Shown here in pieces: positions 56,570 through 64,000 of a stretch of DNA of 64,000 nt (its first letter is position 1; each line of letters starts with the position of its first letter). Location of the stretch: the NCBI GenBank assembly GCA_902525355.1, contig CABZGO010000003.1, positions 1 through 64,000 of the forward strand, written 5' to 3'. Below the pieces are notes generated by a model that was not told the DNA's origin, searched no databases, and saw only the letters and a list, made by a program, of their open reading frames with translations. Source of the DNA: an uncultured Pelagibacteraceae bacterium (GTDB lineage Bacteria; Pseudomonadota; Alphaproteobacteria; Pelagibacterales; Pelagibacteraceae). Position numbers and translations under genes: made by a program.

Positions 56570-57872
56570 AATTTTATTAGCATTTTTTTTTATTAGTGTT
56601 TTACTATTTTTTTTAGGATCTGGGATATGGGTAGCCATCAGTATGGTTGGTGTATCTTCAATAGGCATGATTTTGTTTACTTCTAGACCAGTAGGAGATG
56701 CGATGGCCACAACAATATGGGGAGCTTCATCATCGTGGACACTTACAGCATTACCATTATTTGTGTGGATGGGTGAAATTCTTTTTAGAACTAAATTATC
56801 GGAAAATTTATTTGAGGGATTGGCACCATGGCTTCAGAAGTTACCAGGAGGTTTGATACACGTTAATGTTGTTGGTTGTGCCTTGTTTGCCGCTATCTCT
56901 GGATCATCTGCTGCAACAGTTGCTACAGTTGGAAAAATGGCAATTCCAGAACTAAGAAAAAGAAAATATCCTGAAAAAATTTTACTTGGAAGCTTGGCAG
57001 GTTCAGGAACATTAGGTCTTTTAATTCCACCCTCAATAATTTTAATTATTTATGGTGTAACTGTTCAAGAATCAATTGCAAAACTTTTTATAGCAGGAAT
57101 AATTCCAGGTATAATGATTGCTCTAATCTTTATGGGCTATGTAATTGTTTGGTCTTTATTAAATAAAAATAAAATGCCTACTAATTATGAAAATTTTTCA
57201 TTTTTAAATAAACTAGGTAAATCCAAACAATTAATTCCAGTTATTTTATTAATACTTGGAGTGATAGGTTCAATATATACTGGTATAGCAACAGCAACCG
57301 AAGCTGCATCTTTAGGTGTTGTTGGAGCTTTAATTCTCTCTTATTTTCAAAAGAGTTTAACTTTAAAAACATTTAAAGACTCATTGCTTGGAGCAACAAA
57401 AACTTCATGTATGATTGCATTTATTTTAGCTGGGGCAACTTTCTTGTCACTTGCTATGGGATTTACAGGTTTGCCCAGAAATCTTGCATTGTGGATACAG
57501 AATATGGAGTTATCACCGTATGTATTAATATTTGTATTAATGATTTTTTACATAGTTCTAGGGATGTTTCTTGATGGAATTTCTGCAGTTGTTCTTACCA
57601 TGGCAATAATTGAACCAATGATAAGGCAGGCAGGCTTTGATATGATTTGGTTTGGAATATTTTTAGTTATTGTTGTAGAAATGGCTCAAATTACCCCACC
57701 TGTTGGTTTTAATCTATTTGTTCTCCAAGGAATGGCAAACAAAGATATGGGGTTCATAGCAAAAAGTGCCTTCCCATTATTTTTATTAATGATTTTTGCA
57801 GTTCTATTGATTGTATTGTTCCCACAAATTGCTTTATGGATGCCCCAACAAATGATTCAAAATATCAATTAG
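56562..57872 (+). CDS. dctM: TRAP transporter large membrane subunit DctM
   Basis: DctM is the 12-helix transport subunit that couples sodium to solute uptake. The 436-residue protein shows LPLFVWMGEILFRTKLSENLFEGL, GALFAAISGSSAATVATVGKMAIPE-type sequence near residue 105, GLLIPPSIILIIYG near 145, GIATATEAASLGVVGAL near 240 and MAQITPPVGFNLFVLQG near 372, all family hallmarks. The stop shares TTAG with the convergent TPR gene. With dctP and dctQ it makes a complete transporter. Confidence 0.96.
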   Translation: MIEILLAFFFISVLLFFLGSGIWVAISMVGVSSIGMILFTSRPVGDAMATTIWGASSSWTLTALPLFVWMGEILFRTKLSENLFEGLAPWLQKLPGGLIHVNVVGCALFAAISGSSAATVATVGKMAIPELRKRKYPEKILLGSLAGSGTLGLLIPPSIILIIYGVTVQESIAKLFIAGIIPGIMIALIFMGYVIVWSLLNKNKMPTNYENFSFLNKLGKSKQLIPVILLILGVIGSIYTGIATATEAASLGVVGALILSYFQKSLTLKTFKDSLLGATKTSCMIAFILAGATFLSLAMGFTGLPRNLALWIQNMELSPYVLIFVLMIFYIVLGMFLDGISAVVLTMAIIEPMIRQAGFDMIWFGIFLVIVVEMAQITPPVGFNLFVLQGMANKDMGFIAKSAFPLFLLMIFAVLLIVLFPQIALWMPQQMIQNIN

Positions 57873-58348
57873 TATTTTGATTTTTTTGTTCCTTCAATAA
57901 TTTCTTTTAAGTCTTGATACTCCTCACAATTACAGCTTTTCAAAATTTCCAATCTTTCTTTTGCTAAATCAATTCTGTTGGTTACAACATATAATTCACC
58001 TAAGTATTCATTAATACCAACATGCTTTGGATCAACTTGCAAACCTAACAAATAATATTTTTCTCCTGCTTCAAAGTCCCCAAGTTTTCTAGTTGTAAAA
58101 CCTAGGTAGTTTAGTGTATCAGCTTGTAAGGGCTTTTCTTTGTCAAGTTTTAATAAAATTTTTTGAGCTTTTTCGTATCTTTTTAATGCTTTATCCATTT
58201 TATTTTTGGATTCGTATTTCTTAGCTGCTTCAATTATTTTTACAGCATTTTTATAGCTCGGTTTTTTATCTGATGAACTTGTTCCAGCAGCAAAAGTTTC
58301 AGCAGTTAAAAAAAAGAATATAAAAAGAGTAAGTAGTTTTTTAATCAT
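57869..58348 (-). CDS. Exported TPR-repeat protein
   Basis: The 159-residue protein has a signal peptide ending near TFAAGTSS and TPR-type repeats: AVKIIEAAKKYESKNKMDKALKRYEKA, ADTLNYLGFTTRKLGDFEAGEKYYLLGLQVDPKH and GINEYLGELYVVTNRIDLAKERL. A final CNCEEYQDLKEIIEG has paired cysteines. It is probably periplasmic. It lies between dctM and pxpA and ends three bases from pxpA, on the same strand, so it is probably co-transcribed with pxpA. Function unknown. Confidence 0.65.
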   Translation of the reverse strand: MIKKLLTLFIFFFLTAETFAAGTSSSDKKPSYKNAVKIIEAAKKYESKNKMDKALKRYEKAQKILLKLDKEKPLQADTLNYLGFTTRKLGDFEAGEKYYLLGLQVDPKHVGINEYLGELYVVTNRIDLAKERLEILKSCNCEEYQDLKEIIEGTKKSKY

Positions 58349-58350
58349 TA

Positions 58351-59124
58351 TTATATAAACTTTTTCATTTTATTTAGAGGCTTTAACTCTAAATTATTTT
58401 TAATCAAGTTTTCTCTTACCTGTTTTGCAGTCGAAAGAGAACTTACATTATCTCCATGTATGCAAATTGAATCGATTTCACAAGGTATTTGTTTTCCACT
58501 GTGACAATTAAGAGTTTGGTTTTTTACCATATTGAATACATGCTCCTTAGCTCTTTCAGGATCTGTTATTAGTGCATGATCCTTACTTCTTGACACAAGT
58601 GTTCCATCGTCTTCATAATTTCTATCTGCAAAAATTTCACATGCAATTTTCATATCTAATTTTTTAGCTGCAATTTCCATTTTTGAACCTGTTGGTACTA
58701 AATAAATTATATCTTTATCAATACTATAAATAGTTTTTGCCAAAATTGTTGCTAGTTCAAGGTCCTCACAAGCCATGTTATTCAAGGCTCCATGTGGTTT
58801 AATATGAGAAACCTTTTCATCTAATTTAATGGCGATATTTTGCAAAATTTCATATTGATCTATTAAAAGCTTAGAAATCTCTTCAGCACCAAGATTAATC
58901 CGTTTTCTGCCAAAGTTTTCTGGATCATTGAAAGATGGATGTGCGCCAATACTCACATTATTTTGCTTTGAAATCTCTACAACTTCCCTCATAGTTTCTT
59001 CATCTCCAGCGTGGTACCCACAAGCCACATTTGCAGAGTTTACTATTTTGAGTAAATCGGGATCATTTTCATTTGAATGATGCTTTGATTTCTCGCCTAA
59101 ATCACAATTTAAATTAATTTCCAT
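58351..59124 (-). CDS. pxpA: 5-oxoprolinase subunit A (LamB/YcsF family)
   Basis: PxpA, with PxpB and PxpC, opens 5-oxoproline to glutamate using ATP. From the ATG at 59124 the 257-residue protein begins INLNCDLGE, with NVACGYHAGDEETM near residue 33, IGAHPSFNDPENFGRK near 60, VSHIKPHGALNNM near 107 and CEIFADRNYEDDGTLVSR near 158, the full family pattern. A start at 59148 would add eight residues unlike the family. It is divergent from pxpB across 27 bases. Confidence 0.94.
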   Translation of the reverse strand: MEINLNCDLGEKSKHHSNENDPDLLKIVNSANVACGYHAGDEETMREVVEISKQNNVSIGAHPSFNDPENFGRKRINLGAEEISKLLIDQYEILQNIAIKLDEKVSHIKPHGALNNMACEDLELATILAKTIYSIDKDIIYLVPTGSKMEIAAKKLDMKIACEIFADRNYEDDGTLVSRSKDHALITDPERAKEHVFNMVKNQTLNCHSGKQIPCEIDSICIHGDNVSSLSTAKQVRENLIKNNLELKPLNKMKKFI

Positions 59125-59151
59125 GCTATAAAGCTTAAAGTATAACATGAC

Positions 59152-59826
59152 ATGATTAAAAATATATCAAATCTTGGTGACGCAGCATTGTACTGTGACT
59201 TTGGTAGTGAAGTAAATAAACAAATAAACAGAAATGTTATAAATTATTTTAATAATTTAAGAGATAGTAATTTTTTAGGTATTACAAATATTACGCCAAG
59301 TTATAATAAACTAGTAATTAGTTTCGATTTAAAAATTACAAGTTTTAATAAATTAAAAAAAAAAGTTGAAAATTTAGAGTTAAAAAAAAATAAAAATCAA
59401 AATTATAATCTAATTGAAATTCCAGTTTGTTGCGCAGAGGAATTTGCATTAGATATAAAACGTTTACAAAAATTATTAAAAATAAATGAAGCAAAAATTT
59501 ATGAGACATTCTTTTCAAAAAATTATTATTGTTATATGACAGGTTTTATTGCGGGAATGCCATTCCTAGGAGATATGGATAAATCTCTTTTTGCAAAGCG
59601 TTTAGAAACACCAAGAGTTAAGGTTCCAAAAAATTCCATTGGTATAACAGAGCAATTTTGTAATATTTATACTTTTGAAAGTCCAGGTGGTTGGAATATA
59701 ATTGGCAAAACACCAATTGATATTTTCAATAATAAAAAAAATGTTGAACCAAATCTAATCAATCCAGGTGATACAATATCATTTTACCCAATCTCTAAGC
59801 TAGAGTATGAAAAAAAATATGAATAA
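59152..59826 (+). CDS. pxpB: 5-oxoprolinase subunit B (KipI-like)
   Basis: This 224-residue protein is the carboxyltransferase-domain subunit 1 partner of PxpC. It has an N-terminal ferredoxin-like domain (NLGDAALYCDFGSEVNKQI) and a cyclophilin-like domain with TGFIAGMPFLGDMDKSL near residue 126, TPRVKVPKNSIGI and FESPGGWNIIGKTP near 177. These match PxpB and KipI. It overlaps pxpC and is divergent from pxpA, which completes the enzyme. Confidence 0.93.
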   Translation: MIKNISNLGDAALYCDFGSEVNKQINRNVINYFNNLRDSNFLGITNITPSYNKLVISFDLKITSFNKLKKKVENLELKKNKNQNYNLIEIPVCCAEEFALDIKRLQKLLKINEAKIYETFFSKNYYCYMTGFIAGMPFLGDMDKSLFAKRLETPRVKVPKNSIGITEQFCNIYTFESPGGWNIIGKTPIDIFNNKKNVEPNLINPGDTISFYPISKLEYEKKYE

Positions 59827-60766
59827 AAATTATTTTGAGGTATTGCGACCGGGTATTAATTCTACATTTCAAGATAATGGTAGAAATAATTTTTATCACA
59901 TAGGCATCCCTTTTAGTGGAGCAATGGATAATAGAAATTTTTTATTAGCAAATACCATTTCAAACAATGGAATAAATAATCCAGTCCTAGAATTTGCATA
60001 TCAAGGTCCAAAATTGAAATACATAGGAGAAAAAATCTCCATTAATGTTACTGGAGATGTTAATTTTAAAATTATAAGAAAAAATAAAAATTTAGAATTT
60101 AGTTGTTACGAAAATATTGTTTTAGAAAATAATGATTGCTTGGATATACTGTCTACCAATCGATCAGTATATGGTTATTTATCTATTGGAGGTACATTTG
60201 AGGTAGACTATTATTTAAATAGTTGTTCTACAAATACTAAGGCTAAAATTGGAGCAAATAAGGGGGAAAAACTAGAGAAAGGACAAATAATTAAATTAAA
60301 AAATATAAAAAAAATCCTGTCAAAAAATAAAATAGAATACCTAAACTCTAAAATTGAAAATATTAGAATAATAAAAGGACCTCATTTTGATTATTTTTCA
60401 AAGGACGCAATAAATTTATTTTTTGGTAGTGAATTTAATGTAACGAAATTAAGTGACCGTATGGGAATGAGACTTAAAGGACCTAAGATTAGTAATATAA
60501 AAAATACAAATATAAAGTCGGAAGGGTTAGTGAAGGGTGTTATCCAAATAACTGCAGATGGGGATCCAATAATTATGCTATCAGATCATGGAACCATAGG
60601 GGGTTACCCTAAGATTGGAGTTGTAATAAGTGCTGATTATGACAAACTAGTACAAATACCTCCAGGATCAAAAATTAAATTTAAAGAAATTAATTTAAAA
60701 GATGCAGAAACAATTTTTAAGTTGTATGTGATGGAAACTCAAAATTTGATTTCCAATATTAAATGA
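59807..60766 (+). CDS. pxpC: 5-oxoprolinase subunit C (KipA-like)
   Basis: PxpC is the carboxyltransferase subunit 2-type partner. Visible motifs are FEVLRPGINSTFQDNGR, GIPFSGAMDNRNFLLAN near residue 37, EFAYQGPKL, YLSIGGTFEV near 124, SDRMGMRLKGP near 219, and ITADGDPIIMLSDHGTIGGYPKIGVV near 252, as in the AHS2 family. I give the ATG at 59807 (319 residues); one at 59819 is equally possible. It overlaps the downstream transporter gene by ATGA. Confidence 0.93.
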   Translation: MKKNMNKNYFEVLRPGINSTFQDNGRNNFYHIGIPFSGAMDNRNFLLANTISNNGINNPVLEFAYQGPKLKYIGEKISINVTGDVNFKIIRKNKNLEFSCYENIVLENNDCLDILSTNRSVYGYLSIGGTFEVDYYLNSCSTNTKAKIGANKGEKLEKGQIIKLKNIKKILSKNKIEYLNSKIENIRIIKGPHFDYFSKDAINLFFGSEFNVTKLSDRMGMRLKGPKISNIKNTNIKSEGLVKGVIQITADGDPIIMLSDHGTIGGYPKIGVVISADYDKLVQIPPGSKIKFKEINLKDAETIFKLYVMETQNLISNIK

Positions 60767-61641
60767 ATTTCATTTCAAAGATACCAGGTCCATTATTAAT
60801 CTTTTTTGGCGCATTTTGTCTTAGTTTTGGTGGGTTGATTGTTAAATCATTTGAAGGATCAACTTTGTGGCAAATCTTATTTTGGAGACAGGTTTTTTTT
60901 ATAATCGTTGTAACTATTTTTTTAATTGCAACTTACAAAAGAGAGGTATTTAAAAAAATTTATGTATCGGGAATTCCTGGCTTAATCGGTGGAATTATAT
61001 TGGGTATTGGATTTAGCAGTTATGTTTTTGCTATGTACAATACTACTGTTGCAAATACAAATTTCATAATACAAACACAAACAATTTTCTTAGCGATATT
61101 TGGATATTTTTTTTTAAAAGAAAAAATTTCAAAAATTACTCTAGCTTCCATTATTTTAGCAATTTCTGGATTAATTTTAATGCTAGGAAATACTCTATCA
61201 AGTGGACAAATGTCTGGAAATATTGTTGCCTTTGTTATGCCAATTACCTTTGCAACTCTAATTTTAATTGTAAGAAAATATCCTCGTGTGGATATGGTTC
61301 CCCTACAATTAGTTGCAGGAATAGTTGCAATGATAATAGGTTTTTTAGCTTCAACAAAAATTTCTATATCTTTAAATGATATGTTTTTGGCATTTTTGTC
61401 TGGGACATTTCAAATAGGGCTAGGCTTTATTTTAATAACAATTGGAGCAAGAAAAACTCTATCAGCTATGGTTGGCATTATAATGCTTACAGAGGCAATA
61501 CTTGGTCCTCTTTGGGCTTGGCTATTTGTAAATGAAAACCCTTCATTCTACGTATTAATAGGAGGAAGTATTATAATTCTTGCAGTTTTTCTACAATTTG
61601 TCTCATCCTTTACTAGAGAAAATAATTATAATCCTCAATAA
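60763..61641 (+). CDS. EamA/DMT-family transporter
   Basis: The 292-residue protein has ten membrane segments in two repeats, the architecture of drug/metabolite transporters, with WRQVFFIIVV in the first EamA domain, ANTNFIIQTQTIFLAIFGYFFLKEKISK near residue 98 and LTEAILGPLWAWLFVNENPS near 240. Family members export or import amino acids and other metabolites. It overlaps pxpC, so transport linked to oxoproline or glutamate is possible, but the operon also continues into lipid-type genes. Confidence 0.85.
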   Translation: MNFISKIPGPLLIFFGAFCLSFGGLIVKSFEGSTLWQILFWRQVFFIIVVTIFLIATYKREVFKKIYVSGIPGLIGGIILGIGFSSYVFAMYNTTVANTNFIIQTQTIFLAIFGYFFLKEKISKITLASIILAISGLILMLGNTLSSGQMSGNIVAFVMPITFATLILIVRKYPRVDMVPLQLVAGIVAMIIGFLASTKISISLNDMFLAFLSGTFQIGLGFILITIGARKTLSAMVGIIMLTEAILGPLWAWLFVNENPSFYVLIGGSIIILAVFLQFVSSFTRENNYNPQ

Positions 61642-62879
61642 TGAAATTAGCTATTATTGGCTCTGGTATATCAGGTCTAAGTGCAGCGTATAGTTTATCT
61701 AAAAAATATAAAGTAGATCTATTTGAGAAAGAGGACCATTTTGGAGGTCATTCTCATACTATTGATGTTGATATTGGAGATAATATAGTCCCTGTTGATA
61801 TAGGCTTTATTGTATTTAATAAAAAAACTTATCCAAATTTAATAAATTTTTTTCAAGAAAATGATATTGCTATCGAAAAAAGCAACATGTCATTCTCAGT
61901 ATCTGTTAGAGATTCAAATATAGAATATTGTGGAAAAGGTCTTTCCGGAATTTTTAGCAATAAATCAAACTTGTTAAATATAAAATTTTTGAAGATGTTT
62001 TTTACTATAATCAGTTTTTATAAACAAAGTGAAAACCAAGATCCAATTAACAAAAATATTACTTTAGGCAGCTATTTAGACAATTTAAAATTGTCAGAGT
62101 ATTTTATCAAATTCCATATTATACCTATGGTATCAGCTATATGGTCAATGCCCCCTTATGAGGCAAAACAAATGCCATTAAAATTTTTTTTTAAATTTTT
62201 TCAAAATCATGGATTATTCAAATTAAAAGATCGACCGCAATGGTTCACAGTTTCCAAAAGAAGTAGAACATATGTAAATAAAATTCTAAGTAAAATCAGC
62301 GGAGAATATTATAAAAATTACAATATTAATAAAATTAAAAGAATTGGATCAGGAGTTCAGGTTTATTATGGAGATAAAAATGAATATTTTACTTACGATA
62401 AAGTCGTATTGGCCACTCATGCTAATCAAGCTCTCTCTTTAATTGAAAATCCTGAAGAAATAGAAAATAAGATCTTAAGTAATTTTAAATATAAAACAAA
62501 TGAGGCTATAGTCCATGAGGATATAAGTTATATGCCAAATAATAAAAGTGCTTGGTGTTCATGGAATTCCTCTATCGAGTCCGAGAATAGTGAAAAAAAT
62601 TCAATTACCTATTGGTTAAACCTATTACAAAATTTGAATATAAATAAAAATATTTTTTTAACATTAAATCCTTATTTAGAGATACCTGAAGATAAAATAA
62701 TACGAAAAGTAATATTTACTCACCCTTACTTTGATCAAAATGCAATCAATAGCCAGAAAGATCTTCACCTGATTCAAAATAAAAATAATATTTTATTTTG
62801 TGGAAGCTATTTTGGATATGGATTTCATGAAGATGGTATAAAATCATCAATAGATATGATTAAGTATATAAATGCTTAA
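61641..62879 (+). CDS. FAD-dependent oxidoreductase (amine-oxidase-like)
   Basis: The 412-residue protein starts with the FAD loop LAIIGSGISGLSAAY and DLFEKEDHFGGHSHTI, then VDIGFIVFNKKTYPNL near residue 52, MVSAIWSMPPYEAKQMP near 165, VVLATHANQAL near 254 and a C-terminal FCGSYFGYGFHEDGIKS near 387. It belongs to the flavin amine oxidase/desaturase-like group that is usually encoded beside DUF1365 and CFA-synthase-like proteins, as here. A fatty acyl chain of a phospholipid is the likely substrate by context. Confidence 0.85.
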   Translation: MKLAIIGSGISGLSAAYSLSKKYKVDLFEKEDHFGGHSHTIDVDIGDNIVPVDIGFIVFNKKTYPNLINFFQENDIAIEKSNMSFSVSVRDSNIEYCGKGLSGIFSNKSNLLNIKFLKMFFTIISFYKQSENQDPINKNITLGSYLDNLKLSEYFIKFHIIPMVSAIWSMPPYEAKQMPLKFFFKFFQNHGLFKLKDRPQWFTVSKRSRTYVNKILSKISGEYYKNYNINKIKRIGSGVQVYYGDKNEYFTYDKVVLATHANQALSLIENPEEIENKILSNFKYKTNEAIVHEDISYMPNNKSAWCSWNSSIESENSEKNSITYWLNLLQNLNINKNIFLTLNPYLEIPEDKIIRKVIFTHPYFDQNAINSQKDLHLIQNKNNILFCGSYFGYGFHEDGIKSSIDMIKYINA

Positions 62880-63648
62880 AAACTCTAAAATATATGTAGG
62901 AAAAGTAATACACAGACGATTTAAACCTAAAAATCATTATTTTAAATATAGGGTTTTTTCATTATTGATAGACTTAGATGATTTAAATGAAATAGATAAT
63001 AAAATTAAATTATTTTCCTATAATAAATTCAATATCATTAGTTTTTTTGACAAAGACCATGGGGATAGAGATGGCACATCTTTAAAAAACTGGGTAAAAA
63101 AAAAACTAGAAAATATTGGTATCGATAATAAAGAGGTTAAAATCAAATTATTCTGTTATCCAAGAATATTAGGTTACGTATTTAATCCTCTAAGTGTTTT
63201 CTTTATATATGATAAATACGATAAGATAATCTCCTTATTTTATGAGGTTAAAAATACATTTGGTGAACAACACACATACATTTTCAAAGTTGAAGATAAT
63301 GAAACTTTAAGAAATAGTTGTGTAAAAAAATTTCATGTATCGCCCTTCATAGATATGGATTGTAATTACAAATTTAGAGTAAATAAGCCTACAGACAAGA
63401 TATCAGTTATAATTGACCAATCTGATAATGATGGTAAACTTTTATTCGCATCCCAAGACGGTACCGCAAAAGAATTTAGTAATAAAAATCTATTCGTTTC
63501 CTATATTTTTCACCCCTTGATGACATTTAAAGTTATTGTCGCAATCCACTATGAGGCATTTAAACTGTGGTTAAAAGGAATAAAGTTTATTACAAAAAAA
63601 ATAAACATTAAAAACAATAGTTCGGTAGAAAAAAGTGAATTTGAATAA
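62872..63648 (+). CDS. DUF1365 family protein
   Basis: The 258-residue protein has SKIYVGKVIHRRFKPKNHYFKYRVF at its start, FYEVKNTFGEQHTY near residue 120, the conserved LFCYPRILGYVFNPLSVFFIYD near 96, and KKFHVSPFIDMDCNYKF near 153, the DUF1365 hallmarks. Its chemistry is not firmly established to my knowledge. It stands between an FAD oxidoreductase and a CFA-synthase-like gene, a conserved trio thought to modify membrane fatty acids. Confidence 0.9.
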   Translation: MLKNSKIYVGKVIHRRFKPKNHYFKYRVFSLLIDLDDLNEIDNKIKLFSYNKFNIISFFDKDHGDRDGTSLKNWVKKKLENIGIDNKEVKIKLFCYPRILGYVFNPLSVFFIYDKYDKIISLFYEVKNTFGEQHTYIFKVEDNETLRNSCVKKFHVSPFIDMDCNYKFRVNKPTDKISVIIDQSDNDGKLLFASQDGTAKEFSNKNLFVSYIFHPLMTFKVIVAIHYEAFKLWLKGIKFITKKINIKNNSSVEKSEFE

Positions 63649-64000
63649 ATTATCAGATAAAATTGTCTTTAACTCACTTAAATTTATTAAACATGGAAAT
63701 TTAAAAATAACAAACCATGATGGAAAAGAATATAACTTCGGAAATAGTAATGAAAGGTTAATTGCTGATCTAAAAATAAATAAACCAGGGCTAACTTTTA
63801 AAATTATCAAAAATGGAAGTATAGGTCTGGCAGAAGCATATATGGATAATTATTTTGAGACAAATAATTTAACTAATCTTATAGAGCTAGCAGCAAAAAA
63901 TATAAAAATAGTTCATAAATTTTCTGGCTCTTTCGATCTTTCAATATTAAATAAAATCAAAGGTTTGTTTATTAAAAATAATAAATCTAGAAGTAAAGAA
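63635..64000 (+). CDS. Cyclopropane-fatty-acid synthase-like methyltransferase, 5' part
   Basis: This frame is open to the right edge (122 codons). It starts at GTG 63635 or TTG 63641, overlapping DUF1365. The NGSIGLAEAYMDNYFETNNLTNLIELAAKN region near residues 56-88 matches the N-terminal domain of CFA synthase-like SAM methyltransferases (GEAYMdG-type motif). The catalytic domain lies beyond the window. By context it acts on unsaturated acyl chains together with the preceding oxidoreductase. Confidence 0.8.
   Translation, partial: MNLNKLSDKIVFNSLKFIKHGNLKITNHDGKEYNFGNSNERLIADLKINKPGLTFKIIKNGSIGLAEAYMDNYFETNNLTNLIELAAKNIKIVHKFSGSFDLSILNKIKGLFIKNNKSRSKE

Overview
The window looks like a chromosome segment of a SAR11-clade alphaproteobacterium (Candidatus Pelagibacter or a close relative). 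The evidence is the very AT-rich sequence, genes packed with 1-11 base overlaps, no insertion sequences or tRNAs, a proteorhodopsin next to ferredoxin and ferredoxin reductase genes, a eukaryote-type NADP isocitrate dehydrogenase, alphaproteobacterial GTTC-N7-GTTC type SOS boxes, and protein families typical of alphaproteobacteria. No intergenic gap exceeds about 215 bases. Layout by region: 1-13974 is the distal part of the division and cell wall cluster: murF (broken by a frameshift), mraY, murD, ftsW, murG, murC, murB, ddl, ftsQ, ftsA, then lpxC, bamD and ligA. The usual neighbours ftsZ (between ftsA and lpxC) and recN (between bamD and ligA) are absent. 13966-28507 is mostly housekeeping: an M24B peptidase, a UvrD-type helicase, an AsmA-like protein, fumC, a MazG-like pyrophosphohydrolase, ygfZ, a dihydroorotase-family protein and prpE, followed by the light and redox block of blue-tuned proteorhodopsin, [2Fe-2S] ferredoxin and FAD-dependent ferredoxin reductase, then a GST and a DksA-type regulator. 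28545-36871 is the most accessory-looking part: a polyprenyl-sugar type glycosyltransferase pair (GT39-like and DPM1-like GT2) with a 41-residue membrane protein between them, then a five-gene operon of DUF1800, a Tat-exported DUF1501 protein, and three exported carbohydrate-active-looking proteins (heparin-lyase-like, clan GH-A hydrolase-like, heparin-lyase-like). Its joint function is not known to me, and it is my best candidate for an undescribed system. 36868-45781 holds umuDC behind a clear SOS promoter, two GFA/CENP-V zinc proteins, a D-glycerate 3-kinase, a TolC-family protein, recA and alaS. 45773-54950 holds icd, psd and pssA (phospholipid synthesis), a GT-A-type transferase, rlmE, an IMP dehydrogenase without CBS domains, a TPR protein, guaA, gloA, panB and a TerC-family protein. 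55064-64000 holds a complete DctPQM TRAP transporter, a TPR protein, the 5-oxoprolinase genes pxpA and pxpBC, an EamA transporter, and an FAD oxidoreductase, DUF1365 and CFA-synthase-like trio that runs off the right edge. How it works together: peptidoglycan precursor synthesis, lipid A commitment and outer membrane assembly sit together at the left; purine, phospholipid and TCA genes form the middle; organic-acid uptake and oxoproline degradation lie at the right. Signals seen directly include three strong intrinsic terminators (after proteorhodopsin, recA and dctP), a terminator-like hairpin inside ftsA, two candidate LexA operators, a consensus promoter for proteorhodopsin, and promoters placed so close to start codons that the messages would be leaderless. 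Seven of nine convergent gene pairs overlap at their stop codons. All function calls are by motif recognition from the sequence alone; no database search was run.
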